A stretch of 64,000 nucleotides of DNA. Origin: JAWXUC01 sp044432975. Its GTDB lineage: Bacteria; Pseudomonadota; Alphaproteobacteria; RF32; CAG-239. Location: positions 41,875 through 105,874 of the forward strand of contig JAWXUC010000006.1 in NCBI GenBank assembly GCA_044432975.1. The letters run 5' to 3'. Positions 16,091 to 25,362 of this stretch are shown piece after piece. The notes below the pieces were generated by a model. That model did not search any database. It saw only the letters and a program-made list of their open reading frames with translations, and had not been told where the DNA came from. Numbering within the stretch: the first letter of the stretch is position 1; each line of letters opens with the position of its first letter. Position numbers and translations under genes: made by a program.

Positions 16091-16479
16091 AAAATAAAAA
16101 AGTTATAACTTACGGAACTTTTGACACATTTCATTTTGGGCATTGGTTGTTATTAAAAAGAGCATCAGAGCTAGGAGATAATTTAACTGTTGCAATATCT
16201 TCTGATGAATTTAATGCAATAAAAAATAAACAGTCATTTCATAGTTTTGAAAAAAGAAAAGATATAATTGAAAGCCTTTGTTTTGTTAACAAAGTTATAA
16301 AAGAAGACAATTGGCAACAAAAAAGAGATGATATTATTAATAATAATATTGATATTTTAGTTATGGGCGATGATTGGACAGGCAAGTTTGACAACCTAAA
16401 AGATATATGCAGTGTTGTCTATCTTGAGAGAACTCCGTCAGTTTGTTCTACAGAATTAAAGAAAATATTAAAAAAGTAA
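16087..16479 (+). CDS. tagD: Glycerol-3-phosphate cytidylyltransferase
   Basis: A 130-residue nucleotidyltransferase making CDP-glycerol from CTP and sn-glycerol-3-phosphate, the donor for the TagF-like enzyme upstream. It has GTFDTFHFGH (the HxGH motif, His16 and His19) and ERTPSVCST, matching the C-terminal RTxGxST signature. Length is normal for TagD. Its start overlaps the previous stop by four bases. GpsA, which makes the glycerol-3-phosphate substrate, is encoded at 18935. Confidence 0.9.
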   Translation: MKNKKVITYGTFDTFHFGHWLLLKRASELGDNLTVAISSDEFNAIKNKQSFHSFEKRKDIIESLCFVNKVIKEDNWQQKRDDIINNNIDILVMGDDWTGKFDNLKDICSVVYLERTPSVCSTELKKILKK

Positions 16480-16493
16480 TCTATGGTCTAACT

Positions 16494-17408
16494 TTATTCT
16501 TTAAAAAGCAAGCTTGCTCCCAAAACTCCAGCATCGTTACCAAGCTGAGCAGGGATAACTTCAAGTAGTGTATTTGCCCCAGGGAATGTTTTTTGCTTTA
16601 TAATTTTCTTTATAGGTTCAAACAGCAAATCTCCAGCTTCAGCAACGCCTCCACCAATAATGATTTTTTGTGGATTTAATAAGTTTATAACAGAACAAAG
16701 TCCAAAGCCAATATATTCACCGACAGTTTCAAAAATTTGCAGTGCTTCTTTGTTGCCGTTTTTAGCTAATTTAAAAACTTCATAAGGATTCTTTGCTTCA
16801 AGTTTTTTTTCTTGTGCCATTTTAATTATTGCAGGGCCAGAAGCAAATGCTTCTAAACAGTTATAGTCTCCGCATCCACATTTTACATCTTGTCCCATTT
16901 TTACTTTAATGTGTCCAAGCTCTCCAGCTGTTCCTGAAAAACCTCTGACGATTTTGTTGTTTACAACAATTCCTCCGCCAATACCTGTGCCGATTGTTAT
17001 ACAGACTAAGTCTTTACAGTTTTCTCCAGCTCCAAGTTTCCACTCTGCAATAGCAGCGCAGTTTGCGTCGTTTTCAAGCTTTACATCTAAGCCAAATTCA
17101 TTTTTTATTTGCGAGGCAATATTAATATCTTCCCAACCAGGCATGTTTGCCAAATATTTAACAGTTCCATTTTTATTATCCACAACACCAGGAAACCCAA
17201 TTCCAATACCTTTTATAGAATCTGTTGTTTGTTGTGTTTCTTTTAATAGTTTTTTTATGGCGTTTTTAATGTTTAAGCAAGAAGTTTCATATCCTTTAGA
17301 AGCTTCTGTTGGGTATTTATCTTGATATAAAATAATTCCTTCATCATTGACCAATGCAATTTTAATATTAGTTCCGCCAACATCAATTCCAATAAAATTT
17401 TCATTCAT
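16494..17408 (-). CDS. ROK-family sugar kinase (glucokinase-like)
   Basis: 304 residues from the ATG at 17408, with AGGAG 9 bp upstream; a TTG three codons earlier is possible. N-terminal GIDVGGTNIK is the ATP phosphate site, GIGFPGVVD and IGTGIGGGIV follow. ELGHIKV supplies the ExGH motif, and CGCGDYNCLEAFAS is the ROK zinc site. ROK kinases phosphorylate glucose, N-acetylmannosamine, N-acetylglucosamine or fructose. Glucokinase is likely here but the sugar cannot be fixed from sequence. There is no DNA-binding domain, so it is not an NagC/Mlc-type repressor. Confidence 0.85.
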   Translation of the reverse strand: MNENFIGIDVGGTNIKIALVNDEGIILYQDKYPTEASKGYETSCLNIKNAIKKLLKETQQTTDSIKGIGIGFPGVVDNKNGTVKYLANMPGWEDINIASQIKNEFGLDVKLENDANCAAIAEWKLGAGENCKDLVCITIGTGIGGGIVVNNKIVRGFSGTAGELGHIKVKMGQDVKCGCGDYNCLEAFASGPAIIKMAQEKKLEAKNPYEVFKLAKNGNKEALQIFETVGEYIGFGLCSVINLLNPQKIIIGGGVAEAGDLLFEPIKKIIKQKTFPGANTLLEVIPAQLGNDAGVLGASLLFKE

Positions 17409-17574
17409 TTCATACAACTCCTTTAATTAAAAAATATGATATATTAAGGTAAATAAAAATCAATATAAAATAAATAAAAACAAAAAAACATCAAAGTCTT
17501 GCAAAAACAATGGCTTAATAAGCGGTATTGTAATACCTCGCACTAACATTTTGATTTTTAACAAAAAAAACTTA

Positions 17575-17604
17575 TTGACAATCAAAAATATCTATATATA
17601 TTAT
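17575..17604 (+). promoter_or_regulatory. Promoter of rplM-rpsI
   Basis: A perfect TTGACA followed by overlapping TATATT (16-bp spacing) and TATTAT (18-bp spacing), 38 bp before the rplM ATG. Confidence 0.65.
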
Positions 17605-17641
17605 GCACTGAAATTTAATTTATTTAATAAAGAGAAAAAAA

Positions 17642-18109
17642 ATGAAAACATATTCTACAAAACCAGCTGACATTGATAGAAAATGGTACATCGTTGATGC
17701 AAGTGGCGTTGTTTTGGGTCGTTTATCTGCTGAGATTTCAAAAATCTTACGCGGAAAACACAAAACATCTTATGTTCCACACATCGATTGCGGTGATTAC
17801 GTTGTTGTTATTAATGCAGACAAAGTAAAATTAACAGGTAAAAAATTAACAGATAAAGTTTATTATCACCATACACAATATGTTGGCGGTATTAAAGAAA
17901 CAACTCCAGCAAAAATTTTGGCTGGAAAATTCCCAGAAAGAGTTGTTCAAAAAGCTGTTGAAAGAATGATTTCTCGTTCACCATTGGGTAGAGATCAATT
18001 AGCAAAATTAAGAGTATATGCGGGTTCTGAACATCCACATACTGCACAAAATCCAGTTGTTTTGGATATTGCAGCAAAAAATCCTAAAAACAAAAGGAGT
18101 GCATTATAA
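17642..18109 (+). CDS. rplM: 50S ribosomal protein L13
   Basis: 155 residues, the normal length. It has the L13 N-terminus ([20 protein letters not shown], then [17 protein letters not shown]) and the later Y-HHTQYVGG and [13 protein letters not shown] segments. L13 is an early 50S assembly protein. The stop overlaps the rpsI start by one base (TAATG), the usual rplM-rpsI operon. Confidence 0.98.
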   Translation: MKTYSTKPADIDRKWYIVDASGVVLGRLSAEISKILRGKHKTSYVPHIDCGDYVVVINADKVKLTGKKLTDKVYYHHTQYVGGIKETTPAKILAGKFPERVVQKAVERMISRSPLGRDQLAKLRVYAGSEHPHTAQNPVVLDIAAKNPKNKRSAL

Positions 18110-18573
18110 TGACTAAAGAAGTTATTGAATCATTGCAAGATATTAAACAAGTTGCAACAGAAGTTAGAAAACCTAAAAAAGATAAATTAGGTAGAGCTTA
18201 TGCAACAGGTAAAAGAAAAAATTCTGTAGCAAGAGTTTGGGTAAAACCAGGTAAAGGTAATATTGTTGTTAACACAAAAACTATTGATGAATATTTTGCT
18301 CGTCCAGTTTTAAAAATGGTTATCAACCAACCTTTTGAATTAACAAACAGAATTAATGAATTTGACGTAGTTTGCACAGTTAAAGGCGGCGGTCTTTCTG
18401 GTCAAGCTGGTGCAATTAAGCACGGTATTTCAAAAGCATTAGACAACTTTGAACCAGAATTAAGATCAGTATTGAAAAAAGCTGGCTTCTTAACTCGTGA
18501 TGACAGAGTTGTAGAACGTAAGAAATTTGGTAAAGCGAAAGCTCGTCGTTCATACCAATTCTCTAAACGTTAA
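18109..18573 (+). CDS. rpsI: 30S ribosomal protein S9
   Basis: 154 residues. Beyond a short N-terminal extension it has [34 protein letters not shown] and the basic C-terminal tail ending YQFSKR that reaches the P-site tRNA. It is second in the L13-S9 operon and is followed by a terminator. Confidence 0.98.
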   Translation: MTKEVIESLQDIKQVATEVRKPKKDKLGRAYATGKRKNSVARVWVKPGKGNIVVNTKTIDEYFARPVLKMVINQPFELTNRINEFDVVCTVKGGGLSGQAGAIKHGISKALDNFEPELRSVLKKAGFLTRDDRVVERKKFGKAKARRSYQFSKR

Positions 18574-18592
18574 TTTGTTAAAAGAACACATC

Positions 18593-18626
18593 AAAAAAAC
18601 CTCTTGTTTTTACAAGAGGTTTTTTG
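18593..18626 (+). terminator. Terminator of rplM-rpsI
   Basis: AAAACCTCTTGT pairs with ACAAGAGGTTTT, then a T-run. Confidence 0.85.
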
Positions 18627-18660
18627 TTTGGATAAAAGGTTGTTTTTAAAAGCTATAAAC

Positions 18661-18687
18661 GTCATTGCGAGCGAAGCGTGGCAATTC
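18661..18687. repeat. ATTGC...GCAAT palindromic repeat
   Basis: A copy of the GTCATTGCGAGCGAAGCG-type module, also found at 9760, 32640, 40611, 40671, 40953 and 41009, and in altered form elsewhere. Confidence 0.7.
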
Positions 18688-18706
18688 AGAATAATTTATA
18701 TTGCTA

Positions 18707-18833
18707 TATATAGCTAAGGCAAAAATAAATGATTGTGTTTTATAATAATTTGTAGGGAATGGTCTTGACCATTCCTTTGAAATTAGCCATATTATACAAG
18801 GAACAGTCAAGACTGTTCCCTACAAGAGATATG
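18707..18833. repeat. 127-bp repeat, copy 1
   Basis: Reads identical to 46926-47052. The core (18750-18825) has two TGTAGGGAA-type hairpins in opposite orientation around AT-rich sequence, so the whole core is bounded by TTGTAGGG and CCCTACAA. An inverted copy of the core, with one difference, lies at 37955-38030. Confidence 0.85.
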
Positions 18834-18888
18834 CAATCAAATATATAGTCATTTAGCGATATAGATGCTTTATCATTGATTTTATCCT

Positions 18889-18919
18889 AAAAAACTCCTG
18901 CATTTTGCAGGTGTTTTTT
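18889..18919 (-). terminator. Terminator of gpsA
   Basis: AAAAAACTCCTGCA faces TGCAGGTGTTTTTT around three bases, ahead of the minus-strand stop at 18935. Confidence 0.7.
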
Positions 18920-18934
18920 ATTATTTACTTTATC

Positions 18935-19903
18935 TTAAAATTCTCTTTTTAAAGATCTTTCAAATAATGTTTTTAAGCTCTCTTTTATAGGCGCCTTGTT
19001 GTATATAACATCAAACAAAACTTGAGAGATTGGCATGTCTATATTATGTGCATCTGCATATTCTTTAACAGCTTTTAATGTTGCAACACCTTCTGCAAGC
19101 TTACCAAAATCTTCACCTTTTGCAAATTTTTCACCAAAAGAGCGGTTATGAGAGTGTGGAGAGAACAATGTTGCTTCATAATCGCCCAAATGAGCCAAGC
19201 CATAAGCGCTCATTTTATCTCCGCCTTTGGCTTCAATAAGTCTGCCAACTTCAATAGGGGCTCTAGCCATTAACGCTCCTTTTAAGCCGTACCATTCAAG
19301 ACCATCTAAAATGCCAGCAGCAATACCAATAACGTTTTTCAATGCTGCACCAACTTGATTACCTATGAAATCTGTACCAAAATAAAATCTAATTAATTCA
19401 GAAGACAATAGATTAATCCATTTTTCTTTAACCGCATCATCTGCAGAATCAATAACTGCACAAGATGGAACACCTTTCATATAATCCTGAACATGACCAG
19501 GTCCTGATAATGTTGCAAAGTTAATGTCTTGATTAATTTCTTCTTCAAAAATTTCGCTTAATGTTTTGCCGCTAGGAGCTTCTAAACCTTTAATTGCAAG
19601 CAAGAAATATTTTCCTGTTAAATCAAATTGATTAAGTTCTTTAGCAAGTCCACGCAAATGTTGGCAGCCGATAGAGATTATAATCATGTCATTATTGCTT
19701 ACAAAATCTTTAAGATTATCAACTAACTGCATATTGTCTAAAAGAGTTAAATAAGAGTTTTTTCTAGTAGCGCTAAGTTCTAAAAAAGCAGGAGAAGTTG
19801 GAATATCATACATTTCAACATTAAGGTTACAATATTTTGCACCATACCAAGCCAAAAAGCCACCCCAGCGGCCACAGCCAATTACACCAAGTTTATTTGT
19901 CAT
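18935..19903 (-). CDS. gpsA: Glycerol-3-phosphate dehydrogenase (NAD(P)+)
   Basis: 322 residues. GpsA reduces dihydroxyacetone phosphate to sn-glycerol-3-phosphate for phospholipids. It has the Rossmann start KLGVIGCGRWGGFLAW, IKGLE with the ATLSGPGHVQD segment, the catalytic-Lys region GAALKNVIGIAAGILDGLE, and SHNRSFGEKFAKG near the C-terminus. In this genome its product would also feed the TagD/TagF pathway at 14.0-16.5 kb. The ATG is 3 bp after the stop of the unknown gene at 19907, so the two share a transcript. Confidence 0.93.
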   Translation of the reverse strand: MTNKLGVIGCGRWGGFLAWYGAKYCNLNVEMYDIPTSPAFLELSATRKNSYLTLLDNMQLVDNLKDFVSNNDMIIISIGCQHLRGLAKELNQFDLTGKYFLLAIKGLEAPSGKTLSEIFEEEINQDINFATLSGPGHVQDYMKGVPSCAVIDSADDAVKEKWINLLSSELIRFYFGTDFIGNQVGAALKNVIGIAAGILDGLEWYGLKGALMARAPIEVGRLIEAKGGDKMSAYGLAHLGDYEATLFSPHSHNRSFGEKFAKGEDFGKLAEGVATLKAVKEYADAHNIDMPISQVLFDVIYNKAPIKESLKTLFERSLKREF

Positions 19904-19906
19904 GAA

Positions 19907-20263
19907 TTATAAGCCTTTCTTGTTTTTTTGACGTCCAACAATCGCATTTATATGATCAAAATTTTCAAAAGAGTTGTAAGCTAAGTTATGAGCTTGATTT
20001 TGATTGTCATAAAAAACTTTATTAGCTAAGAGTTCTATTGCATTATCAATTTTTCTAAAAGCGGTATTGTAGTCAGTATTGAAATTATTTTTAGATTTTT
20101 TTTGGACAACAGAATGATAGGCATTAATAACCTTCGCTGTTTCATCAGCTGAGTTAGAATAACCTTTATCTTCAAAATCACGCATTATATCAGCAGTAAT
20201 CTGATAAAAACATTTGTTAGTCAAAATGCTTTTTTGCTGTTTATTACGACTGTCAATTATCAT
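19907..20263 (-). CDS. Unknown protein, 118 residues
   Basis: A small, charged, helical protein that I do not recognise. It has no signal peptide or membrane segment. It is Asn- and Lys-rich with a basic tail (GRQKNKKGL) that could bind nucleic acid. It lies directly upstream of gpsA, probably in one operon. Confidence 0.55.
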   Translation of the reverse strand: MIIDSRNKQQKSILTNKCFYQITADIMRDFEDKGYSNSADETAKVINAYHSVVQKKSKNNFNTDYNTAFRKIDNAIELLANKVFYDNQNQAHNLAYNSFENFDHINAIVGRQKNKKGL

Positions 20264-20386
20264 AACATACCTCTTTAGTGAATGGTTTTATAGCATAAGA
20301 TTTTTATTTTTCAACTCTTTTTTATTTGTTTATAATTTGATATCTAAAAGACAATTTTATAATACAATAATAAAGTAAAAAAAATA

Positions 20387-21073
20387 TTAAAAAAGTTCTT
20401 GTTGCAAATTATCCTCAAAAAAGTTTATAACTTCTTTTGCCATAGGTACGGTTATTGCTTTTTGCCTTTCTAAAGATAGCAAATCAAGCTCATTTATGAG
20501 TTTTGTTATAAATAAAAATGATCTTTCAGCCCTTTTTAATATAAAAGAAATAACATCAGGATTTATGTTTATTCCTTTATCATAAGCAAGTTTTACAATT
20601 AATGCGTTTAATAAAATGTCATCAGGGGCTTTAATTTCGGCAACAGCAACAGCTCCAAATCTCGAGTTTAAATCTTTTATAGGCGTAATAATCTGATTTA
20701 ATGGTTTTTTAGATGTAAACAAAATATATCCACCTTCATTTTTATATACGTTGTAAAGATGAAACATTGCCTCACAATCAATATTTTCATCAATATCTTC
20801 AATTGCAAGTATGCTGTTTTTATAAAAGAAAGTATCATAATTTTTCATATTTACATTTTTAGCAGATATAACTAACGCATTATATTTGTCTTTAAATATG
20901 TTTACAAGGTGTGTTTTCCCGCATCCTTCTTTGCCATAAATATTAAAAGCAAAAAATTCTTTATACCAAAAACAGTCTATAGCACTATAGGCTTGTTCAT
21001 TAGATGAACTTATAAAAAAGTCTTCAATCCCCATAAGGGTAGGGAGTTCTAATTTTAAGGCACTTTGTTTCAT
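20387..21073 (-). CDS. hdaA: DnaA-like regulatory ATPase (Hda/HdaA family)
   Basis: A 228-residue protein with only the AAA+ part of DnaA. The Walker A motif is NIYGKEGCGKTHL, Walker B is SILAIEDID, and LNSRFGAVAVAEIKAP covers the sensor/arginine-finger region. It lacks the DnaA DNA-binding domain. Hda-type proteins pair with the sliding clamp to hydrolyse DnaA-ATP and block re-initiation. An N-terminal clamp-binding stretch (ALKLELP) is a reasonable match to the QL-x-LPL pattern. It overlaps the cckA stop by four bases, linking replication control with cell-cycle signalling. Confidence 0.8.
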   Translation of the reverse strand: MKQSALKLELPTLMGIEDFFISSSNEQAYSAIDCFWYKEFFAFNIYGKEGCGKTHLVNIFKDKYNALVISAKNVNMKNYDTFFYKNSILAIEDIDENIDCEAMFHLYNVYKNEGGYILFTSKKPLNQIITPIKDLNSRFGAVAVAEIKAPDDILLNALIVKLAYDKGININPDVISFILKRAERSFLFITKLINELDLLSLERQKAITVPMAKEVINFFEDNLQQELF

Positions 21074-23577
21074 AATACACTTACAACCATTTTTGTTAAA
21101 TCTCCTAAAGAATATGGCTTTGCTAAAAACTCAAATTCAAAATCATCTAAACCTTCATCAATAAGCAAGTCTTTGGTATATCCAGATGTTAAAATAACTT
21201 TTATATCCTTTATTATGTTACCTTTAACCATTTTTGCCAACTCAGCTCCACTAATGCCAGGCATTACGACATCTGAGAATAATATTTGAAAGTTTTTATC
21301 TGTATTTAATATTTCTAAAGCCTCTTCAGCATTGGCTGCTTGAATAACCTCAAAACCTTTTTTAGTCAAGGCCCTAACGCCAAAAGTTCTAACAGAGTGT
21401 TCGTCTTCAACAAATAATACCCTTGCTTTATTCACCTTAACAGAACTTTCCTGAATTTGCCTATCTATTGTAGATACGTTTAAGCCTAGAATCATCTTTT
21501 GACTAACATTTATTGGTGCTGCAATTTCTTGTTGAATTTCCATTACAGGAACGCCATCAACAATAGTTTTGTTTTGATTCTTAGAGTTTTCAGAAGGCTT
21601 ATCTTGTAGAGGTAAATAAACATAAAATGTTGTTCCTTTGCCAACAATGCTTTTAACTTTAATAAAGCCACCTGTTTGACTAATAATACCATAAACCATG
21701 GCAAGTCCTAAACCTGTACCAGAACCAACAACATTTTGCTTTGTAGAAAAGAAAGGGTCAAATATTTTACTTAAGTTGTCAGGGTCGATTCCGCATCCAC
21801 TATCAGAAACTTCAATACAAACAAAATCTTTTGGACTAATAATATCTTCTCCAAAAATATATGGCTCTCTTAAGTGGTAGTTATATGTGTTTATTTTAAG
21901 AGTGCCTTTTCCTTCCATTGCATCTTTTGCATTAATCGCCAAATTAATAATAACCTGAGATAGTTGAGTAGGGTCAACTTTAATGTGTCCCACGTTTTGA
22001 TCGTGGAAGATATCTAGTTTTACTTTTTCTCCCAATATTCTTTTTAACATATGGCTAACATCACCGATTCCATCAACAACATCAATAATTTGTGCGTTTA
22101 ATGATTGTTTTCTAGAAAAAGCTAATAATTGCTGCACAAGACCAGCCGCTCTGGTTGCGTTTTGTTTTATTTGAATTAAGTCTGCAAAAGAAGGATCACC
22201 CACCCCGTGTCTTGCAATTAACAAATCACAAAAACCAATCATAGCTGTTAAAAGGTTGTTAAAATCATGAGAAATACCTGTTGCCATTTGTCCTAAAGCT
22301 TGCATTTTTTGTGCTTGAGAAAACTGTAGTTCTAAAGATTTTTGTTTGCTGGTGTCTATTACAAATAAAATATATTCATCATCAAGAAAGCTTTTGTTAA
22401 TATAAAAAGAAAGGTTTTTGTCATTGGTAGATATGTTAACTTGAGGTAAGGATAAATCTATTTTCAAATCAGAACATATATTTATGTTATTATTGCCAAT
22501 AAACTCTAATGCACTAGGATTTATATTTTTGATTTTTCCTTTATCTGAAGCAAAAATCATTCCAATGGGAGAATTGTCAAATAATAGGGTTTGCATATTT
22601 CTATAAAAGTTTAATTGAGAATTTATTTCTTTTTCAGAAGCAAGTCCTGTTATAACAACTCCATGATTTTTTATTTTATTATCATTAGTTTTCCAGCCAT
22701 TTTGGAATACAGAAACTTCAACAAGGCCAGAGTTTGCAATGTTTAGCATAATTCTGCCAGACCACAAATTAAGAGATTGAGGGACTAAAGAAGAAGTTGA
22801 TAAAAATTCTTTCAAATTTCTGCCAATAAGAGCATCTTTATTTGTATCTAAGATATTAGCAAGAGCATAGTTTGCATATTCAATATTATAAGTGTCATCA
22901 ATTGTATAAATTCCAACAGGAAGATAGTCTAAAAAGTCTAATAATAACTTTTGTTCCTGAATAAATATTTTTTCTAAGCTTTTTTTAGAAGTAATATTTT
23001 CTAAACTCCAAAGAATAAAGCTTTCTTTATAAACTTTTTTCAAAGAAAAAGGCTTGTCAAAAATATCTTCTTTTTTAAGAAATATTGGAGAAATTTTAAT
23101 AATGTAATACTCATTTAATTCATTAACATTTAAACAAATTTCAACTTCTTCATTACTTAGGTTTTCAAAAGCTTTTTTAAGTTTTTTAACTTCATTTTGA
23201 CAATCTATATGATTTTTAGAAATAAACTTTAAAATAGATTTTGCGCCAAAAAGTTTTTCACTTGTAGAGTTTTCTAGAATAACTTCTCCATTAATGGATT
23301 CTATTCTTTTTACAAAAGCATCATTTTTAATAATAGCATTAGCAAATCCACCAAATGATATTGCTTTTTCAGATGCTTTTACAATTTTTAATCCCAAAAC
23401 AAAAAGGTTTATAACACAAAGCAAAATCATAATGAAAATATATATAAAATATTGCGGTGCAATAATAAGTGCTATTATAGAAGCAAAAAGCAAGCCTAAA
23501 AAATACATCAAAGCAATAAGCTTGCTTTGTAAAGCTTTATCTGGTCTTTTATTTTTCTTGTTTAAGTTGCATAACAT
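21070..23577 (-). CDS. cckA: CckA-type hybrid histidine kinase
   Basis: 835 residues. Two membrane helices lie near residues 15-60 and PAS-like regions around 200-410. The HisKA helix has phospho-acceptor His437 in GISHDFNNLLTAMIGF. A HATPase domain follows (NLAINAKDAMEGKG, SGTGLGLAMVYGI). A C-terminal receiver has Asp769 in SDVVMPG. The FNNLLTA form and domain order match CckA, which drives CtrA phosphorylation through ChpT in Alphaproteobacteria. It starts at 23577 (GAGGT 8 bp upstream), overlapping flhB by 29 bp, so it is co-transcribed with flagellar export genes. Confidence 0.88.
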   Translation of the reverse strand: MLCNLNKKNKRPDKALQSKLIALMYFLGLLFASIIALIIAPQYFIYIFIMILLCVINLFVLGLKIVKASEKAISFGGFANAIIKNDAFVKRIESINGEVILENSTSEKLFGAKSILKFISKNHIDCQNEVKKLKKAFENLSNEEVEICLNVNELNEYYIIKISPIFLKKEDIFDKPFSLKKVYKESFILWSLENITSKKSLEKIFIQEQKLLLDFLDYLPVGIYTIDDTYNIEYANYALANILDTNKDALIGRNLKEFLSTSSLVPQSLNLWSGRIMLNIANSGLVEVSVFQNGWKTNDNKIKNHGVVITGLASEKEINSQLNFYRNMQTLLFDNSPIGMIFASDKGKIKNINPSALEFIGNNNINICSDLKIDLSLPQVNISTNDKNLSFYINKSFLDDEYILFVIDTSKQKSLELQFSQAQKMQALGQMATGISHDFNNLLTAMIGFCDLLIARHGVGDPSFADLIQIKQNATRAAGLVQQLLAFSRKQSLNAQIIDVVDGIGDVSHMLKRILGEKVKLDIFHDQNVGHIKVDPTQLSQVIINLAINAKDAMEGKGTLKINTYNYHLREPYIFGEDIISPKDFVCIEVSDSGCGIDPDNLSKIFDPFFSTKQNVVGSGTGLGLAMVYGIISQTGGFIKVKSIVGKGTTFYVYLPLQDKPSENSKNQNKTIVDGVPVMEIQQEIAAPINVSQKMILGLNVSTIDRQIQESSVKVNKARVLFVEDEHSVRTFGVRALTKKGFEVIQAANAEEALEILNTDKNFQILFSDVVMPGISGAELAKMVKGNIIKDIKVILTSGYTKDLLIDEGLDDFEFEFLAKPYSLGDLTKMVVSVL

Positions 23578-24619
23578 AGCTAATTACCTCTGCGACAGCT
23601 TTAAAGTGTTCTTCTGGGATTGGCTGATCAATTTCTACACTAGCATGTAAAGCCCTTGCAAGTGGTGGATTTTCAATCACAGGAATATCATTGTCTTCAG
23701 CTGTTTTTCTAATTCTTAAAGCCAGATGATCAACACCTTTCGCACTAACAACTGGCACGTTCATTTTATCCATTTTATATTCTAATGCAACAGCAAAGTG
23801 CGTTGGATTAACAATTACAACATCTGATTTTTTTACATTGTCCATCATTCTTCTTTTTGCGCGTTCATTACGCAAAGCTCTTTGGCGACTTTTTATAATC
23901 GGATCACCTTCTTGTTGTTTATATTCTTCTTTAACTTCTTGTTTGGTCATACGCATTTTTTTATAAAACGCATATTTTTGATAAAAGAAGTCAAATGCTG
24001 CAATTAATAAAACGGCTATTGCAACGGTAAATATTAAGAGTAATACAACCTTATGAATAAGTCCTAAAATTGCGTATGTTTCCATTGAAGGCATTAAAAC
24101 AACATCGTCTATATAAGGTGTTACAACTTTTATAGAGACAAAAGCAACTGCAGAAATTTTTAATATACCTTTCAAACTTTCTACAACTTTTTTCATTGTT
24201 ATAAATTCTGTTATCCCCTTAAATATATTAAGCTTTTCCCAGTTGGGCATAAGCTTTTGCGGAGCAAACACAAAACCAGTCTGAGAAATAGAAGACACAA
24301 CGCCTAAAACAATAAATATTGCAAACGGAATAGCTAAAATTTTTACGATTCCAATCGCCGTATTAGATGCCAATAATTGGACAGCTCTTTCATCAACATT
24401 CATTTGCCCTGCATTATGAATAAATTTAACTGTTAAGTGATAATACCACTTAAACATTAAGGGAATAATAAACCACACAACAAAAATCATACCTAACATC
24501 ATGATAAATGTTTTGGCTTCTTGCGACATTGCCGTGTTACCTTCTTCTTGGGCTTTTTCTAGTTTCCTCTGGGAGGGGTCTTCTGTTTTGGAGGCATCGT
24601 CATCATCTTCTGCAATCAT
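23549..24619 (-). CDS. flhB: Flagellar export gatekeeper FlhB
   Basis: 356 residues. A charged N-terminus, four membrane helices and a cytoplasmic C-terminal domain with the self-cleaving NPTH motif (Asn271-His274) in VVIVNPTHFAVALEY. FlhB switches the flagellar type III export apparatus from rod/hook to filament substrates. The start overlaps the fliR stop by one base. The genome therefore probably encodes flagella or a remnant export system. Confidence 0.96.
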   Translation of the reverse strand: MIAEDDDDASKTEDPSQRKLEKAQEEGNTAMSQEAKTFIMMLGMIFVVWFIIPLMFKWYYHLTVKFIHNAGQMNVDERAVQLLASNTAIGIVKILAIPFAIFIVLGVVSSISQTGFVFAPQKLMPNWEKLNIFKGITEFITMKKVVESLKGILKISAVAFVSIKVVTPYIDDVVLMPSMETYAILGLIHKVVLLLIFTVAIAVLLIAAFDFFYQKYAFYKKMRMTKQEVKEEYKQQEGDPIIKSRQRALRNERAKRRMMDNVKKSDVVIVNPTHFAVALEYKMDKMNVPVVSAKGVDHLALRIRKTAEDNDIPVIENPPLARALHASVEIDQPIPEEHFKAVAEVISYVMQLKQEK

Positions 24620-25362
24620 TACAGCAAACCCTCCTCAAAATAATCTAAAAACCACATAACCATAATAGGGGTTGTTATTAACAATAAACTTAAGCCTAAA
24701 TATATTTGTAATGGTAAAGATAAAAAGAAAATATTTAGTTGTGGCATAAGCCTTGAAACTAAACCCATTCCCGTGTTGAATATAATAGAAAAAGCAATAA
24801 ATGGAGACGCAATTTTAAAACCTGTTAAAAAGCTTTTGCTTAAAGTGGTTGATAAAAATTCTGCAAAATCATTAAGAGGTAAAGGTTCTCCGACTTTGAA
24901 GGTGTAGTAGCTCTCAATAACAGCTTCTATCATTGTATAATGAATGTTGGTTATGAAAATAATTACTAAAGCAATTAAATTCAAATATGTATCAATAACA
25001 ATAGATTGTACTTGAGTAGATGGGTCAAAAATCATAGCGTTTGAAAATCCAATCGCTTGTCCTGCAAAGTTGCCGACTAAAGAAAGAGCTGCAAATAAAA
25101 ATTGCATTAAAAGTCCCATGAAAGCTCCATATATAATCTCAAATCCACATATTTTTACAAATTCAAGATAATCTTTAGGTTGCGCAGGAAGATTTGTAGA
25201 AATCATCGGTGTTAATATAACAGATATCGCCAAAGCAATGCATAGTCTTTGATTACTAGAAACATAAGATACAAAAAAACCAGGCATAAGCATTAATGCT
25301 GAGCTGATTCTTAAAAAGACAATAGCATATTGATAAATTTCTACACTTAATAGTTCTGTCAT
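24619..25362 (-). CDS. fliR: Flagellar export protein FliR
   Basis: 247 residues with about six hydrophobic helices. The N-terminus has FLRISSALMLMPGFF and the conserved GQAIGFSNAMIFDPSTQ loop of FliR, an export-gate core component. It overlaps fliQ by four bases and flhB by one. Confidence 0.95.
   Translation of the reverse strand: MTELLSVEIYQYAIVFLRISSALMLMPGFFVSYVSSNQRLCIALAISVILTPMISTNLPAQPKDYLEFVKICGFEIIYGAFMGLLMQFLFAALSLVGNFAGQAIGFSNAMIFDPSTQVQSIVIDTYLNLIALVIIFITNIHYTMIEAVIESYYTFKVGEPLPLNDFAEFLSTTLSKSFLTGFKIASPFIAFSIIFNTGMGLVSRLMPQLNIFFLSLPLQIYLGLSLLLITTPIMVMWFLDYFEEGLL

Noticed and set aside
23294..23650. Plus-strand frame opposite cckA
   Set aside because: Shadow of the cckA and flhB coding sequence; no ribosome site and no family resemblance.
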